The translations under genes and the position numbers were made by a program. Below the pieces are notes generated by a model, which was not told the origin of the DNA, searched no databases, and saw only the letters and a program-made list of their open reading frames with translations. This document shows positions 10,070-18,316 of a DNA stretch of 64,000 bases, piece by piece. The DNA comes from CAVVST01 sp963750995. Its GTDB lineage: Bacteria > Acidobacteriota > Vicinamibacteria > Vicinamibacterales > UBA2999. Location: the NCBI GenBank assembly GCA_963750995.1, contig CAVVST010000005.1:496001-560000 (forward strand), read 5' to 3'. Numbering within the stretch: position 1 is the stretch's first letter; the number at the start of each line of letters is the position of its first letter.

Positions 10070-10416
10070 GCGTCAGGCTCATCGATTCCGGACAACCCCT
10101 TTTTAACGCGTCTTCCGTTTAGACGCCTTCCGTCTTTCCGTATCGTGCCACCCCACTTCAGTTTGGAGTGCTGCACCCACCCCCGTTGAGTTGTCAGTCG
10201 GACGCACGGCCCTGCCACCAGAGGAGATCGCGAAGCGGTTGCCGACTCAGGTCGGTCGCCATCGCGCCACGCTCGAATTGCTGAGCTTTGTTCCGACGAG
10301 TGCGCAGTCCTCAGAGTCGGAGGTACACCTTCCGGTTCGGGCAGCACTTTGCAATCACTCATTGCGCATACATCCGGTCTTGAGCGGTAAGATGGTACGG
10401 ACATCGTGGTGCTGAT
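10070..10416. other. No gene seen
   Basis: Frames on both strands are short and low in quality. The stretch must hold the upstream region of the HTH gene that starts at 10417, but I see no convincing promoter, RNA or repeat in it. Confidence 0.5.
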
Positions 10417-11187
10417 ATGGATGTGGGTGCGGCGCTACGCGAGGCGCGGGAGCGACGGGGGATTTCGCTGGAGGAGCTCGCCCGGGCCACGAAGATCGGC
10501 GTGGCGACGCTTCGCGCGCTCGAACGCAATCAGGTTGACCATCTGCCTGGCGGCATTTTTCTTCGGGGATTTCTGAAGGCGTACGCCCGCCAGGTCGAGC
10601 TCGACCCGGAGGACACGGTCCGCCGATACGTCGCCCAGTTCGAGCGACTTCCCGCTGCCGCTGTAGCGACTGAGACCGCCGGCACGGAGCTCGAGTCTAC
10701 GCCGCCTGTTCATCACGACGCCGATGGCGGTGAATGGGGTCGACGAGCCATCCCGATGCGGGTGCTGATGGTCGGATTGGCTCTGGCGCTGTGCGCGGTG
10801 GCCCTCGTCATCACTCTTCCGGGACTGCGCACCCCCCCAGAGTCGAGTAAGGCTGCTGTGGACCAGACTGAAGTCGCCACGTCAGGACGGGAATCGGGTG
10901 CCGCACTCACAAGCCAGTCTGATACGGTTACTCGCCTTGATATTGAAACGCCAGGCGCCTGCTGGATCGCTGCGACCGCTGATGGTCGGACGGTTGCCTA
11001 CCGGCTGATGCAGCCGGGAGAACGCCTTGTGATCGAAGCACGAGATTACATCGTTCTGAGAGTTGGCGATCCAGCGGCGTTCACGTATCGGATCAACGAT
11101 TGGCCCGGCCGCGATCTCGGACCCGCGGGTCAAGCAGTCACGGTTCGTATCAGCTCAGAGAACTACCGCGAGTTCATCGGCCCGTAG
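10417..11187 (+). CDS. RodZ-like helix-turn-helix membrane protein
   Basis: A 256-residue protein with an N-terminal XRE/HTH_25 domain at residues 4-60 (LREARERRGISLEELARATK, then FLRGFLKAYARQVELD). A single transmembrane helix lies at about 113-134, and a C-terminal DUF4115-like beta domain begins at CWIAATADGRTVAYRLMQPG. This is the layout of RodZ, which links MreB to the cell-wall elongation machinery. In RodZ the HTH domain binds MreB in the cytoplasm and the DUF4115 domain sits in the periplasm. The gene stands alone, followed by an insertion-sequence cluster. Because many paralogous HTH-DUF4115 proteins exist, I do not assign the symbol rodZ. Confidence 0.75.
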   Translation: MDVGAALREARERRGISLEELARATKIGVATLRALERNQVDHLPGGIFLRGFLKAYARQVELDPEDTVRRYVAQFERLPAAAVATETAGTELESTPPVHHDADGGEWGRRAIPMRVLMVGLALALCAVALVITLPGLRTPPESSKAAVDQTEVATSGRESGAALTSQSDTVTRLDIETPGACWIAATADGRTVAYRLMQPGERLVIEARDYIVLRVGDPAAFTYRINDWPGRDLGPAGQAVTVRISSENYREFIGP

Positions 11188-11323
11188 AAGAGGTCCGGGG
11201 GGCCGGGCTACACACAGCATCGATCGCCTGAAGCGGTCTCGTTCGATTGGCCACGAGTTGCCAAAGGCCGAAGAATCCTGACGCCCGTCCCTCGCGTGAT
11301 CGGTGCAGCCGGGTAAGCCAGCC

Positions 11324-11933
11324 CGTAATGTCCGAAAACTGGCGCGGGCTCCGAGTGGCGTAGAGTCTTCATCTGATTCCGCTGCAGATGCTCCTAGCGG
11401 CGCTGCTTGGATGGCTCGAGCGGGAGCAGCGCGATGTAATCGCCTTTCTCCGCGAAGAGAATCGCGCGCTCAAGACGCAGCTGGGCAGCCGGCGACTCCG
11501 GTTGATCGACGATCAGCGCCGACGACTCGCGGTGCTGGGGTTGCGACTCGAACGCGGCATGCTGCGAGGGTCGCGACGCTCGTGACGCCAGACACCATTC
11601 TCCGATGGCATCGCGAACTGATTGCTCGGAAATGGACCTCTGCCAGGCAGCGATCGGGCCGACCTGGGGTACTGGGTGAGATCCGACGCCTGGTCGTCCG
11701 GATGGCGACCGACAATCCGAGCTGGGGCTACACGCGGATCCAGGGCGCGCTCAAGAACCTCGACCATCGAGTTGCGCGATCGACGATCGCCAAGGTCCTC
11801 AGGGACCAGGGCATTCCGCCCAGCCGTGAGCGCCCGATGAGGTGGCGCACGTTCCTGCGTGCCCACTGGCGCGCACTCCGGGCCGCGGACTTCTTTACCA
11901 CTGAGGTCTGGACCGTTCGAGGATTGGTGAGGT
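11324..11933 (+). mobile_element. Integrase-type insertion sequence, copy 2A, 3'-truncated
   Basis: The left terminal repeat begins at 11324 (CGTAATGTCCGAAAACTGG). The transposase reads LLGWLEREQRDVIAFLREEN from about 11400, frame-shifts near 11570, then runs VTPDTILRWHRELIARKWTS through GYTRIQGALKNLDH to FFTTEVWTVRGLV. It stops where copy 2B begins at 11934; the second half of the catalytic core is missing. Its end sequence (TGTCCGAAAACTGG) differs from copies 1 and 2B (TGTCCCAYNANTGG-like), so it belongs to a second subfamily shared with the relic at 35.5 kb. Confidence 0.7.
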
Positions 11934-13111
11934 CGTAGTGTCCCATCACTCCGTCGAGGCGATTCACGTCGACGGACGTACGCATCACGCGGCCCGGTCG
12001 TAATAATTCAGGAGGCCACCGAGTCGTGAACGGCGCCGGATCCGGCCCTGACGCCGATTGGGCACGATACCTTCGATCAACGTATTACCCAGCCCTTGAT
12101 GATTGCGTTCGTGATGATAGTGCGCGACGTACTCGGACACGGTCTGCCGGAAGTGTCGCTCGCCGAGCGGAATGACGCGATCGAGACATTCCTGTTTGAT
12201 GGATCGGATGAAGCGCTCGGCGTAGGCGTTTGCATTGGACGCCTGAAACGGCGTCTGCACGACACGAACTCCGGCATCCTCCAGCACCTGGCGCACGTCC
12301 CTGCTCCACTTGTGGTCACGATCACAAATCAGCACGCGATGGGCGCTCAACAGGCCGTCCGGCGCGGTCAGCGTGCGACTCACCTGTCGCATGAACAGGC
12401 CGTCAGGATGCGGCGTGGACCCGACGATCTGGACGCGCCGTGATGCGAGATCGATCACGAACACGGCTGTAGTACGTCACCAATCCGTGCCACGTCCAGA
12501 CTTCCGTGGTGAAGAAATCCGCTCCGGCGGTCACGGCCCAGTGCGCGCGCACGAATGTCTGCCAGGAGGTCGGCCGCTCAGGTTGAGGCGGCAGGCCGGC
12601 GGCCTTCAAGATCCGCGCGATTGTCGAACGGCCCACGCGATGCCCGACGTTCTGCAAGCGCTCCTTGGATGCGCGTGTAGCCCCAGGTGGGATTCTCTTC
12701 TGCCATCCGCACCGTCAAGCGCCGAATCTCCGTCAGCACTCCACGACGACTCGCGCGACGTCTGGCGTACGTCCACTTCCGGGCGACGAGCTGCCGATGC
12801 CAGCGCAGCAGCGTGTCAGGAGTGACGACAGTCGCGATCTCCCGCAACCGTCCACGGCCCAACGGATACGCGCGTACGGCGAGTCGGCGCCGATCGTCGT
12901 CGGTCAACTGCAGGCGTCGGCCCCGCAGCTGGCGGCGAAGCACACGATTCTCTTCGAGCAAATAACGAAGGACATCTCGTTCTTGGCGATTTAGCCATCT
13001 GGTGAGGAGCGTGAGCAGCAACTGGAACGCGGAAGCGTCGAACACGGCCGGAGTCTATATCACGGGCGCAAGTCCTGCCGTCGTCCGTCGATCCAGTCAT
13101 GGGACATTACG
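11934..13111 (-). mobile_element. Integrase-type insertion sequence, copy 2B (two frameshifts)
   Basis: Terminal repeats face each other: CGTAGTGTCCCATCACTCC inward from 11934 and CGTAATGTCCCATGACTGG inward on the minus strand from 13111, giving a 1178-bp element. The transposase is in three frames: 13045 to about 12650 (start, coiled N-terminus and HTH), 12657-12470 (GRSTIARILKAAGLPP, FFTTEVWTWHGLVTYY) and 12464-11985 (IDLASRRVQIVGSTPHPD, LICDRDHKW, IKQECLDR, end NYYDRAA). The DDE residues are all present. It lies directly against the broken end of copy 2A, so it probably inserted into that element. Confidence 0.75.
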
Positions 13112-13279
13112 GGTGTGGTGTTCGACCGCGAACTCATCGATTTCGGCGCCCATGGTGCGTTTGCGCCGCCCGTTCTTCATCCGAACGTCGAGTTCCGTCC
13201 AGGGATTGAGCTTGGACTGGGCGAGGTGACAACCCTCTTTGGGACGACCTACGCTATCGCCTACCGGTGCTGCGCTTGA
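13112..13279 (+). pseudogene. Possible C-terminal remnant of a gene cut by copy 2B
   Basis: Directly after the insertion-sequence end, the plus strand reads VVFDRELIDFGAHGAFAPPV and then GIELGLGEVTTLFGTTYAIA, ending at 13279. The composition looks coding (hydrophobic/glycine pattern, no rare runs). There is no proper start and no upstream half before the insertion sequences. The family is not recognised. The opposite strand is also open, so the call is weak. Confidence 0.3.
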
Positions 13280-13523
13280 TGTTGTCGCTTTCATGCTTGA
13301 ACTTCTTAGTACCAGGCCCATCACCTTCAGGCTTGTGAGAACCAACTGAAGCGGCGCCTTTTTCCGACCCGGCACTCCTGCGATTCTGGCCCCTGCTGCC
13401 GTACGCTCCGCCAGCATTCCTTCCGACTTTATCGGCAGGCCCGCGCTGGGTTTGGCCAGAAACAGTCTTCTGGTGGTCGTTGTCTGTTGTCTTGTCTTGC
13501 TTCGAGTCGTGTTTTGGCTTCAT
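13254..13523 (-). CDS. Very hydrophilic small protein, hypothetical
   Basis: An 89-residue frame from ATG at 13523, preceded by GAGGTT as a possible ribosome-binding site. It is rich in Lys, Gly, Ser, Asp and His, has no hydrophobic segment, and should be disordered. No family is recognised. The 3' end overlaps the putative plus-strand remnant by 26 bp. It may be a genuine lineage-specific small protein, or an open frame favoured by composition. Confidence 0.35.
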   Translation of the reverse strand: MKPKHDSKQDKTTDNDHQKTVSGQTQRGPADKVGRNAGGAYGSRGQNRRSAGSEKGAASVGSHKPEGDGPGTKKFKHESDNIKRSTGRR

Positions 13524-13582
13524 GAGAACCTCGCCAGCTCAGCGAAGCAGAGCGGTACCGGTAGGAATTCGTCGGAGAGACA

Positions 13583-13687
13583 ATGCGTAGCTCCAGCCAG
13601 TCGAAACTAGAGGAAGATAGCCGCTTCGGACGGTCCAACGAGGAGCAGGCCATGAAGAAGTCGAAGTTGAAGCGCGTCTGTGCATAG
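13583..13687 (+). CDS. Possible 34-residue basic peptide
   Basis: ATG at 13583 is preceded by GGAGAGAC at good spacing. The peptide is charged throughout (SKLEEDSRFGRSNEEQAMKK) and ends with a basic tail. It is divergent from the hydrophilic ORF at 13254-13523. Only the good ribosome-binding site supports it. Confidence 0.25.
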   Translation: MRSSSQSKLEEDSRFGRSNEEQAMKKSKLKRVCA

Positions 13688-13720
13688 ACGATGCAAGCAA
13701 GCGTTCCGACGTGTACGAGC

Positions 13721-14522
13721 TCAGGAGCCGCTCCCGCGCGCGTCGCCCGGGGCGTCACCGCACCCTTCCTCCCGAGCCTGGATCGGCTTCAAGGGCGTCT
13801 CCGAGGTGAAGGTCCCGGCCTGTATCTTGAGCATCTCGCCGACCTTCAGGAGAGAACGGACGCGCACGCAACCAAACAGCGGGACCTTGGTGCAGAGCCC
13901 CTGGATATTTTCAAGCGCACCGGCGGCCGGCGTTTCGAATTCGACCCGGGAGGCGAGCTTGAAGTTGCGGGCCAATCTCTCGTTTCGGTAGACGATCCCG
14001 TCGCGGTCGGACAAGACGACGAGCTTGCCGCGGCCGGCGAGGAGCGCGGTCATTTCGAAATCCTGCCCGTGCTTGTCCTTTCCCCGGATGGGGGTCACGA
14101 GGTCCAACTCGAAGGCCGCGTCCACGGCGCGAAGTGCCTCTCGGGAAAAATAGAAGGTGCACGGCTCGCGGAATACGGCGTGAGTGAGGATATCGACGCT
14201 CCCCCAGCCCGCCGCCGCCGCGCGACCGAACACGTCGAGCGCCGTCTTCTCAGGCAGTTCCCGGACCCGAACCGAGGCGAGTTCCGGGGCCACCTGGGCG
14301 ACCCAGGTCTTCACCTCCGACTTCACCTCGGGGAGGTCCTCGCATAGGGGCTCGGGGAACACGTGCGCCTCGACGGAAAGCGCGGTCAGACGCGCCTCAA
14401 CGGGGATGATAACGACCTCGACAACACCAGGGCGGCCGGGCGCGACATCCTGAGATTACGATGACGTCGGTCGCGCCCGCATCGGGCTCCACGATGACCA
14501 TCCGAAACTGCGCAACCCCCAT
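13721..14522 (-). CDS. Conserved-looking protein of unknown family (one frameshift)
   Basis: Starting from ATG at 14522 the minus strand reads MGVAQFRMVIVEPDAGATDV up to about 14445, where the frame shifts into RPGVVEVVIIPVEARLTALS and then continues without interruption to 13721. The protein is about 265 residues, mixed alpha/beta, with no signal peptide or membrane helix. Visible segments are REPCTFYFSREALRAVDAAF and LARNFKLASRVEFETP. The last 15 or so residues look out of frame. I do not recognise a family. The antisense frame at 13691-14347 is also open, but its translation is Glu/Arg-rich and lacks secondary-structure pattern. Confidence 0.5.
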
Positions 14523-15034
14523 ACGGTTGGGAGCGCCTGTGTAGTGACGGCTTTCGTGGGACCTTCAACGTGCAGGCCAGCGGGGAACTGCAGAATCTCG
14601 TCTTGACGGTCAGTTTTTGGGACGGAGAGCGCCGTTGTGGTTACGCCGCTGACACGCGCGATGCACTCGCCGCCGAAACCTCTGCATCCTTCGCCCCTTC
14701 GCTCACGTTCCTTTCGTGGGAAGAGTTCTCGCCTCCCCCTACCACTGTCAATCTGTTCCAGCCGTGCCCGTACCGATAACGACAACCCGACTGATCGCCG
14801 AGCTGTGGACCCAGCACGATCACCGTTCCATTCTCAAGCACGAGTTCCCGGGCGCCTACACCTACACCTTTATCCGACACTGACGGATTCGCGTCTTACT
14901 ACGATCAACAGCAGCGCGAGCGTGAACGACGGTTGCGTGAGTTGATGGACAGTTACCGCGAGCGGCAACCGTGACGAGCACCGACGACGACTTTCGAATG
15001 GGGTGCGTTCACAAACCCAAGCCGCGAGGGTGCT
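14523..15034. other. No confident gene
   Basis: Two plus-strand frames look partly coding, 14511-14779 (FNVQASGELQNLVLTVSFWD) and 14789-14974 (YYDQQQRERERRLRELMDSY), but neither has an acceptable start. They may be remnants. No repeat or RNA was seen. Confidence 0.4.
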
Positions 15035-15218
15035 TCAGTTTAGTCCTCGCGTTTTTGGGGGCGGACTCTTCTTCGCAGCCTCAATGAGTGCGTTGTACGT
15101 GTCTGATTCGGTGCGAATTTGTTTCGCGATCGCGTCGTACTGGGGAGAGCCAGGTGTCGCGCTCCAATTGCTGCCACAACGCCTTGATGCGCTCCAGGCT
15201 CGCGGAAATCCTGTCCAT
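15035..15218 (-). CDS. Small helical protein, hypothetical (one frameshift)
   Basis: ATG at 15218 begins MDRISASLERIKALWQQLER. After a shift near 15153 the frame continues GSPQYDAIAKQIRTESDTYN and ends in KTRGLN at 15035. The product is about 60 residues, almost wholly helical, resembling the short helical proteins scattered in Acidobacteriota genomes, without known function. The continuity of helix across the break argues that the shift is an error rather than decay. Confidence 0.5.
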
Positions 15219-15462
15219 CGTGGCTTGCTCTCAGGCTGGCGGTTTTTCCCCACTTTCCGTTTCTTCGACTTCGGTCTGCCGAGGGCGAGTGCTGGCCGTC
15301 GTGCCTATCTGCTGAGTCAGCCTCCAACGGTACCCGAAAACACGGGCCGACTGTATCTACTAGAGGGACCGCTGGCGGCGTAAGGGCCACCGGAGGCGCC
15401 GGGCCGCCTCCAGAGGGCAACTGTGCGGTATTGAACAGTGGAGCTATTCCGTCTGCCGTAGG

Positions 15463-16569
15463 ATGAGTCTGATGCTCGAGCAATTTATCGAGATCAACCG
15501 CGAAGACATCATTTCCCGTTGCAGGGCGAAGGTCGCCACGCGGTCGGTTCCGCCGCCCACGGCAGCGGAAATCGATCATGGCGTGCCGTTGTTCCTCGAC
15601 CAACTGGTGGCCGCGCTTCGCGGCGGCGGGACTAGACAAAACACCGAGATCACCAACAGCGCGGTCTTGCACGGACGTGACCTCCTGCTTCAGGGATTCA
15701 CCGTGTCGCAGGTTGTTCACGACTACGGCGACGTGTGCCAGTCCATCACCGACCTGGCGATGGAATTGAACGCGCCCATCAGCACCGACGACTTCCGCAC
15801 CCTCAACCGCTGCCTCGACGACGCCATCGCGGGCGCGGTCACCGAGTTCGGGCGCGGGCGAACCCGTCAAGGAGTCGAGGGAGAAGCCGCGCGCGGGAGC
15901 GAGCGCCTAGGGTTTCTGGCTCACGAGTTACGAAACTTGACGAATACCGGGCTCCTTGCCTTCGAGGCCCTCAAGACGGGGAGCGTCGGAGTCGCGGGGA
16001 ATACCGGACGGGTGCTTCAGCGCAGTCTCTTGGCGACACGCGGCCTGATTGAGCGTTCGCTCGGCGAGGTCCGCCTGACGCAGGGCGTCCAGCATCGGGA
16101 GCCGATCCAGATGTCGGGGTTCATCGAAGAAGTCACGCAGGCGGCGATATTGGAGGCAGGTGCCCGGGGCATCACATTCACGGTTATACCCGTCGTGGAC
16201 GGCGTGACGGTCGAGGCAGACCGCCAGGTCCTCGCGGCGGTGATAGGAAACTTGCTGCAGAATGCCTTCAAGTTCACCCGGCCACTGACGACGGTCACGT
16301 TACGGGTGGGCGTCAGCACCGACCGCGTCTTCATTGACGTTGAGGACGAATGCGGCGGCCTCTCGCCTGGCAAGGTTGAGGAGTTGTTCAGCCCGTTCCA
16401 GCAACGCAGCACCGACCGCACGGGCCTTGGGCTTGGCCTCGCCTACAGCCGATGGGGCGCTCACGCGAACAACGGTGAGCTCCATGCGCGCAATCTGCCC
16501 GGGAAGGGATGCATCTTCACGGTCGACCTGCCGCGACACGCAGTCGCCACGCCGGTCGTGAACGTCTAG
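15463..16569 (+). CDS. Cytoplasmic sensor histidine kinase with RsbU-N-like sensor region
   Basis: A 368-residue kinase without membrane helices. Residues 1-135 form a helical region (FIEINREDIISRCRAKVATR) like the RsbU/RsbRD N-terminal sensor folds. The phosphoacceptor H-box is FLAHELRNLTN with His154. The ATP-binding domain has its N-box at NLLQNAFKF (Asn267), G1 at DECGGL (295-300) and G2 at GLGLGLA (321-327). It should autophosphorylate and pass phosphate to a response regulator, but no regulator gene lies nearby, so it is an orphan. Start: GTG or ATG near 15463, following a weak ribosome-binding site. The frame is intact. Confidence 0.85.
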   Translation: MSLMLEQFIEINREDIISRCRAKVATRSVPPPTAAEIDHGVPLFLDQLVAALRGGGTRQNTEITNSAVLHGRDLLLQGFTVSQVVHDYGDVCQSITDLAMELNAPISTDDFRTLNRCLDDAIAGAVTEFGRGRTRQGVEGEAARGSERLGFLAHELRNLTNTGLLAFEALKTGSVGVAGNTGRVLQRSLLATRGLIERSLGEVRLTQGVQHREPIQMSGFIEEVTQAAILEAGARGITFTVIPVVDGVTVEADRQVLAAVIGNLLQNAFKFTRPLTTVTLRVGVSTDRVFIDVEDECGGLSPGKVEELFSPFQQRSTDRTGLGLGLAYSRWGAHANNGELHARNLPGKGCIFTVDLPRHAVATPVVNV

Positions 16570-16739
16570 CCTGAGTCTAGCCAGCGCCCCCCATCACGCA
16601 TTCGGTGATCCCGCTTTCCTTTTGAACTTCCGCGCGAACGACGTCCTTGGATAGCAGCGTCAGGACGGTGTGGCTACATTGCAGGAAGGACCGTGTGACC
16701 ATAAAAATGTCCCATCCATTCGCGCATCGTCGGCGTCGA

Positions 16740-17195
16740 TTAGCGGGCGCCGCTGAGAACCGGAGCAAACTTCTGGATCCGTTTTCCCATATCGACTTCG
16801 CCCACGTAGACGTTTCCCCGTGTATCGATCCCGATTGCGTTCGGGAAGGTCATCTGGCCAGCGAGCCGGCCACTGCCGCCGAAGTACCCGAGGGTCTTGC
16901 CGCTTTGCCGCTCGACAATCCAGATGACGTCGTTATGCGCGTCCGCGACGAAGAGATACTTCTGCTGCGGGTCCTTCGACATCACCATCTTGTACATGGT
17001 GCCGCAAATCGATTGGTAGAACGTCATGGGAACTGCCATGCTCGGGGCGTTGGGCACACTGAGGCCGCCGCACCCGCCTCGCTGCGCGGGTGAGTTCGGC
17101 GACACGTAGATGTCCTGCAGCCACTTCCCTTCGGCGGTGAACACCTGGATCCGGTTCTGCCCTCGCTCGCCGATGTAAACGCGCCGGTCTTTCGA
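16740..17195 (-). pseudogene. NHL/six-bladed beta-propeller protein, C-terminal fragment
   Basis: The minus strand reads ISKDRRVYIGERGQNRIQVF, then CGTMYKMVMSKDPQQKYLFV, and ends with two propeller blades, FGGSGRLAGQMTFPNAIGID and VYVGEVDMGKRIQKF. These are NHL-type repeats found in secreted acidobacterial proteins. Upstream of about 17195 the homology stops, and the plus strand instead begins a truncated GntR-type gene. The 5' half, signal peptide and start are therefore missing. Confidence 0.65.
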
Positions 17196-17328
17196 GATCT
17201 ACCAGGCGATTCGCGAGCACGCACCGGCCCGCGCCGCCAGCCTCATGGGCGACCATTTGACCCACGCCGAGCAGGAACAGGAATGCGAGGATCTCGCCGG
17301 CGGCGGGCCGACCGGCACGGTGGACTAG
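17190..17328 (+). pseudogene. C-terminal fragment of a GntR-family (FCD domain) regulator
   Basis: The plus strand reads FEIYQAIREHAPARAASLMG then DHLTHAEQEQ, the last helices of an FCD ligand-binding domain, and stops at 17326-17328. A terminator-like hairpin follows at once, as expected for a real gene end. The winged-helix domain and most of the FCD domain are missing. The break point coincides with the 5' break of the NHL fragment on the other strand. Confidence 0.5.
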
Positions 17329-17359
17329 CCCGAAGCCCAGAGCCCAACTTCGGGCTCTG
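17327..17359 (+). terminator. Strong hairpin after the GntR fragment
   Basis: AGCCCGAAG (17327-17335) pairs with CTTCGGGCT (17348-17356), and the nested CAGAGCCC (17339-17346) pairs with GGGCTCTG (17352-17359). These are two competing helices over a short loop, right after a stop codon. A short TGTTCCGTCC tract follows. Confidence 0.55.
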
Positions 17360-17540
17360 TTCCGTCCTCGGCGAGTTCCTCGCTGTGAAGTCTTGGCGTT
17401 GAGAACAACTCTTCAGCGGGCGCCAGGAGATGGCGGAGACAGCGGGATTCGGTGCCGGTCGCGACGTGCGGAGCACGTCGCACCAAACCTAGAAGCCACT
17501 CGCTCCGACAAACGAGCGTGAGCGAAGTTTGGCGGATAGA

Positions 17541-17655
17541 GTGGGATTCGAACTCTCACACCTCCTTTAGATTCTGTAAGTTACGCATTCCACAATGCCA
17601 CGGTTGCCGTGAATACCAGCGATGCCGTGGCGCATTGCCCGCCATTTGCCCGCAG
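17541..17655. repeat. Repeat A, copy 1 (about 115 bp)
   Basis: About 85 percent identical by eye to 37552-37666. It starts GTGGGATTCGAACTC, which looks like the T-arm of a tRNA read from the 3' end, and just upstream stands TGGCGGATAGA, like a tRNA acceptor end. It continues with TTTAGAYTCTGTAAGTTAC and GCCGTGGCGCATTGCCCGCC. Possibly a degenerate tRNA 3' end with an integration-site tail. Confidence 0.6.
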
Positions 17656-17844
17656 GCTCGGCGTACTCTGTGGCTCTTCCTCTCATGTCAGAACCGCCGG
17701 CTCTCGGCCCTCTTGGTCGAGTTCCACAAGAACGTCGCGGATTGTTTTTGTTGTTGCGTAGCATCTCTGGAAGCTCACGCAGCACTATCGTCTGAAGATC
17801 GCGTTTGCCCGCGGTCGGAGCTCATCGTTAGGGACGAAGCCCGG

Positions 17845-18101
17845 CTACTTCTGCTTATCGATCACCACTCGCCCGGCCGCATTCAGATAAACGCGATACT
17901 TATTGGCGTCCTTGCACGTCACGGCAAAGTCGCTTTCGGCCTGAACGGCCACTTCGATGACCTCTCCGCACGGCAATCCCTGGAGTGCGATCACGCCGTC
18001 AGATCCTTCCTGAGCGTTTCATCGTCGGCCGCAAACGACGGCCCGGCGAAGAGCGCCAGCACGAGAAGCGATTGCGCGAATACCACGGTGCATCTATTCA
18101 T
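17845..18101 (-). CDS. Small exported protein, hypothetical (one frameshift)
   Basis: ATG at 18101, preceded by GGAG, opens a clear signal peptide (QSLLVLALFAGPSFAADD). After a shift near 18000 the mature part reads VIALQGLPCGEVIEVAVQAE then CKDANKYRVYLNAAGRVVID and ends at 17845. The product is about 84 residues, with two cysteines that could form a disulfide. Such periplasmic proteins are common but unassigned. A plus-strand frame across the same region (17452-18123) is open but featureless. Confidence 0.55.
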
Positions 18102-18316
18102 CGGGTCTCCAGATCAGCTTTGAAGGCCGGTAAACGTCTTCTCGTTTGCGAGTAGAGCCCAGATTGCCTCGCGCGAGGAGACGACGGCCGACGTCCTCAT
18201 CTGCACGGCGCGAGTGTTCCAAACGGAACACCTAGCCACCAACTCGATCATGGCCCTTCCTGCTCAGTACGGCTACACAGGCGATCGCCCGCGATCTTCA
18301 ATCCGGCGACGAGCTG

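Noticed and set aside
14511..14974. Two partly coding-looking plus-strand frames
   Set aside because: Neither has an acceptable start codon or ribosome-binding site, and they overlap better-supported minus-strand frames.
17452..18123. 223-residue plus-strand frame
   Set aside because: It crosses repeat A and is opposite the small exported protein, whose signal peptide is convincing.
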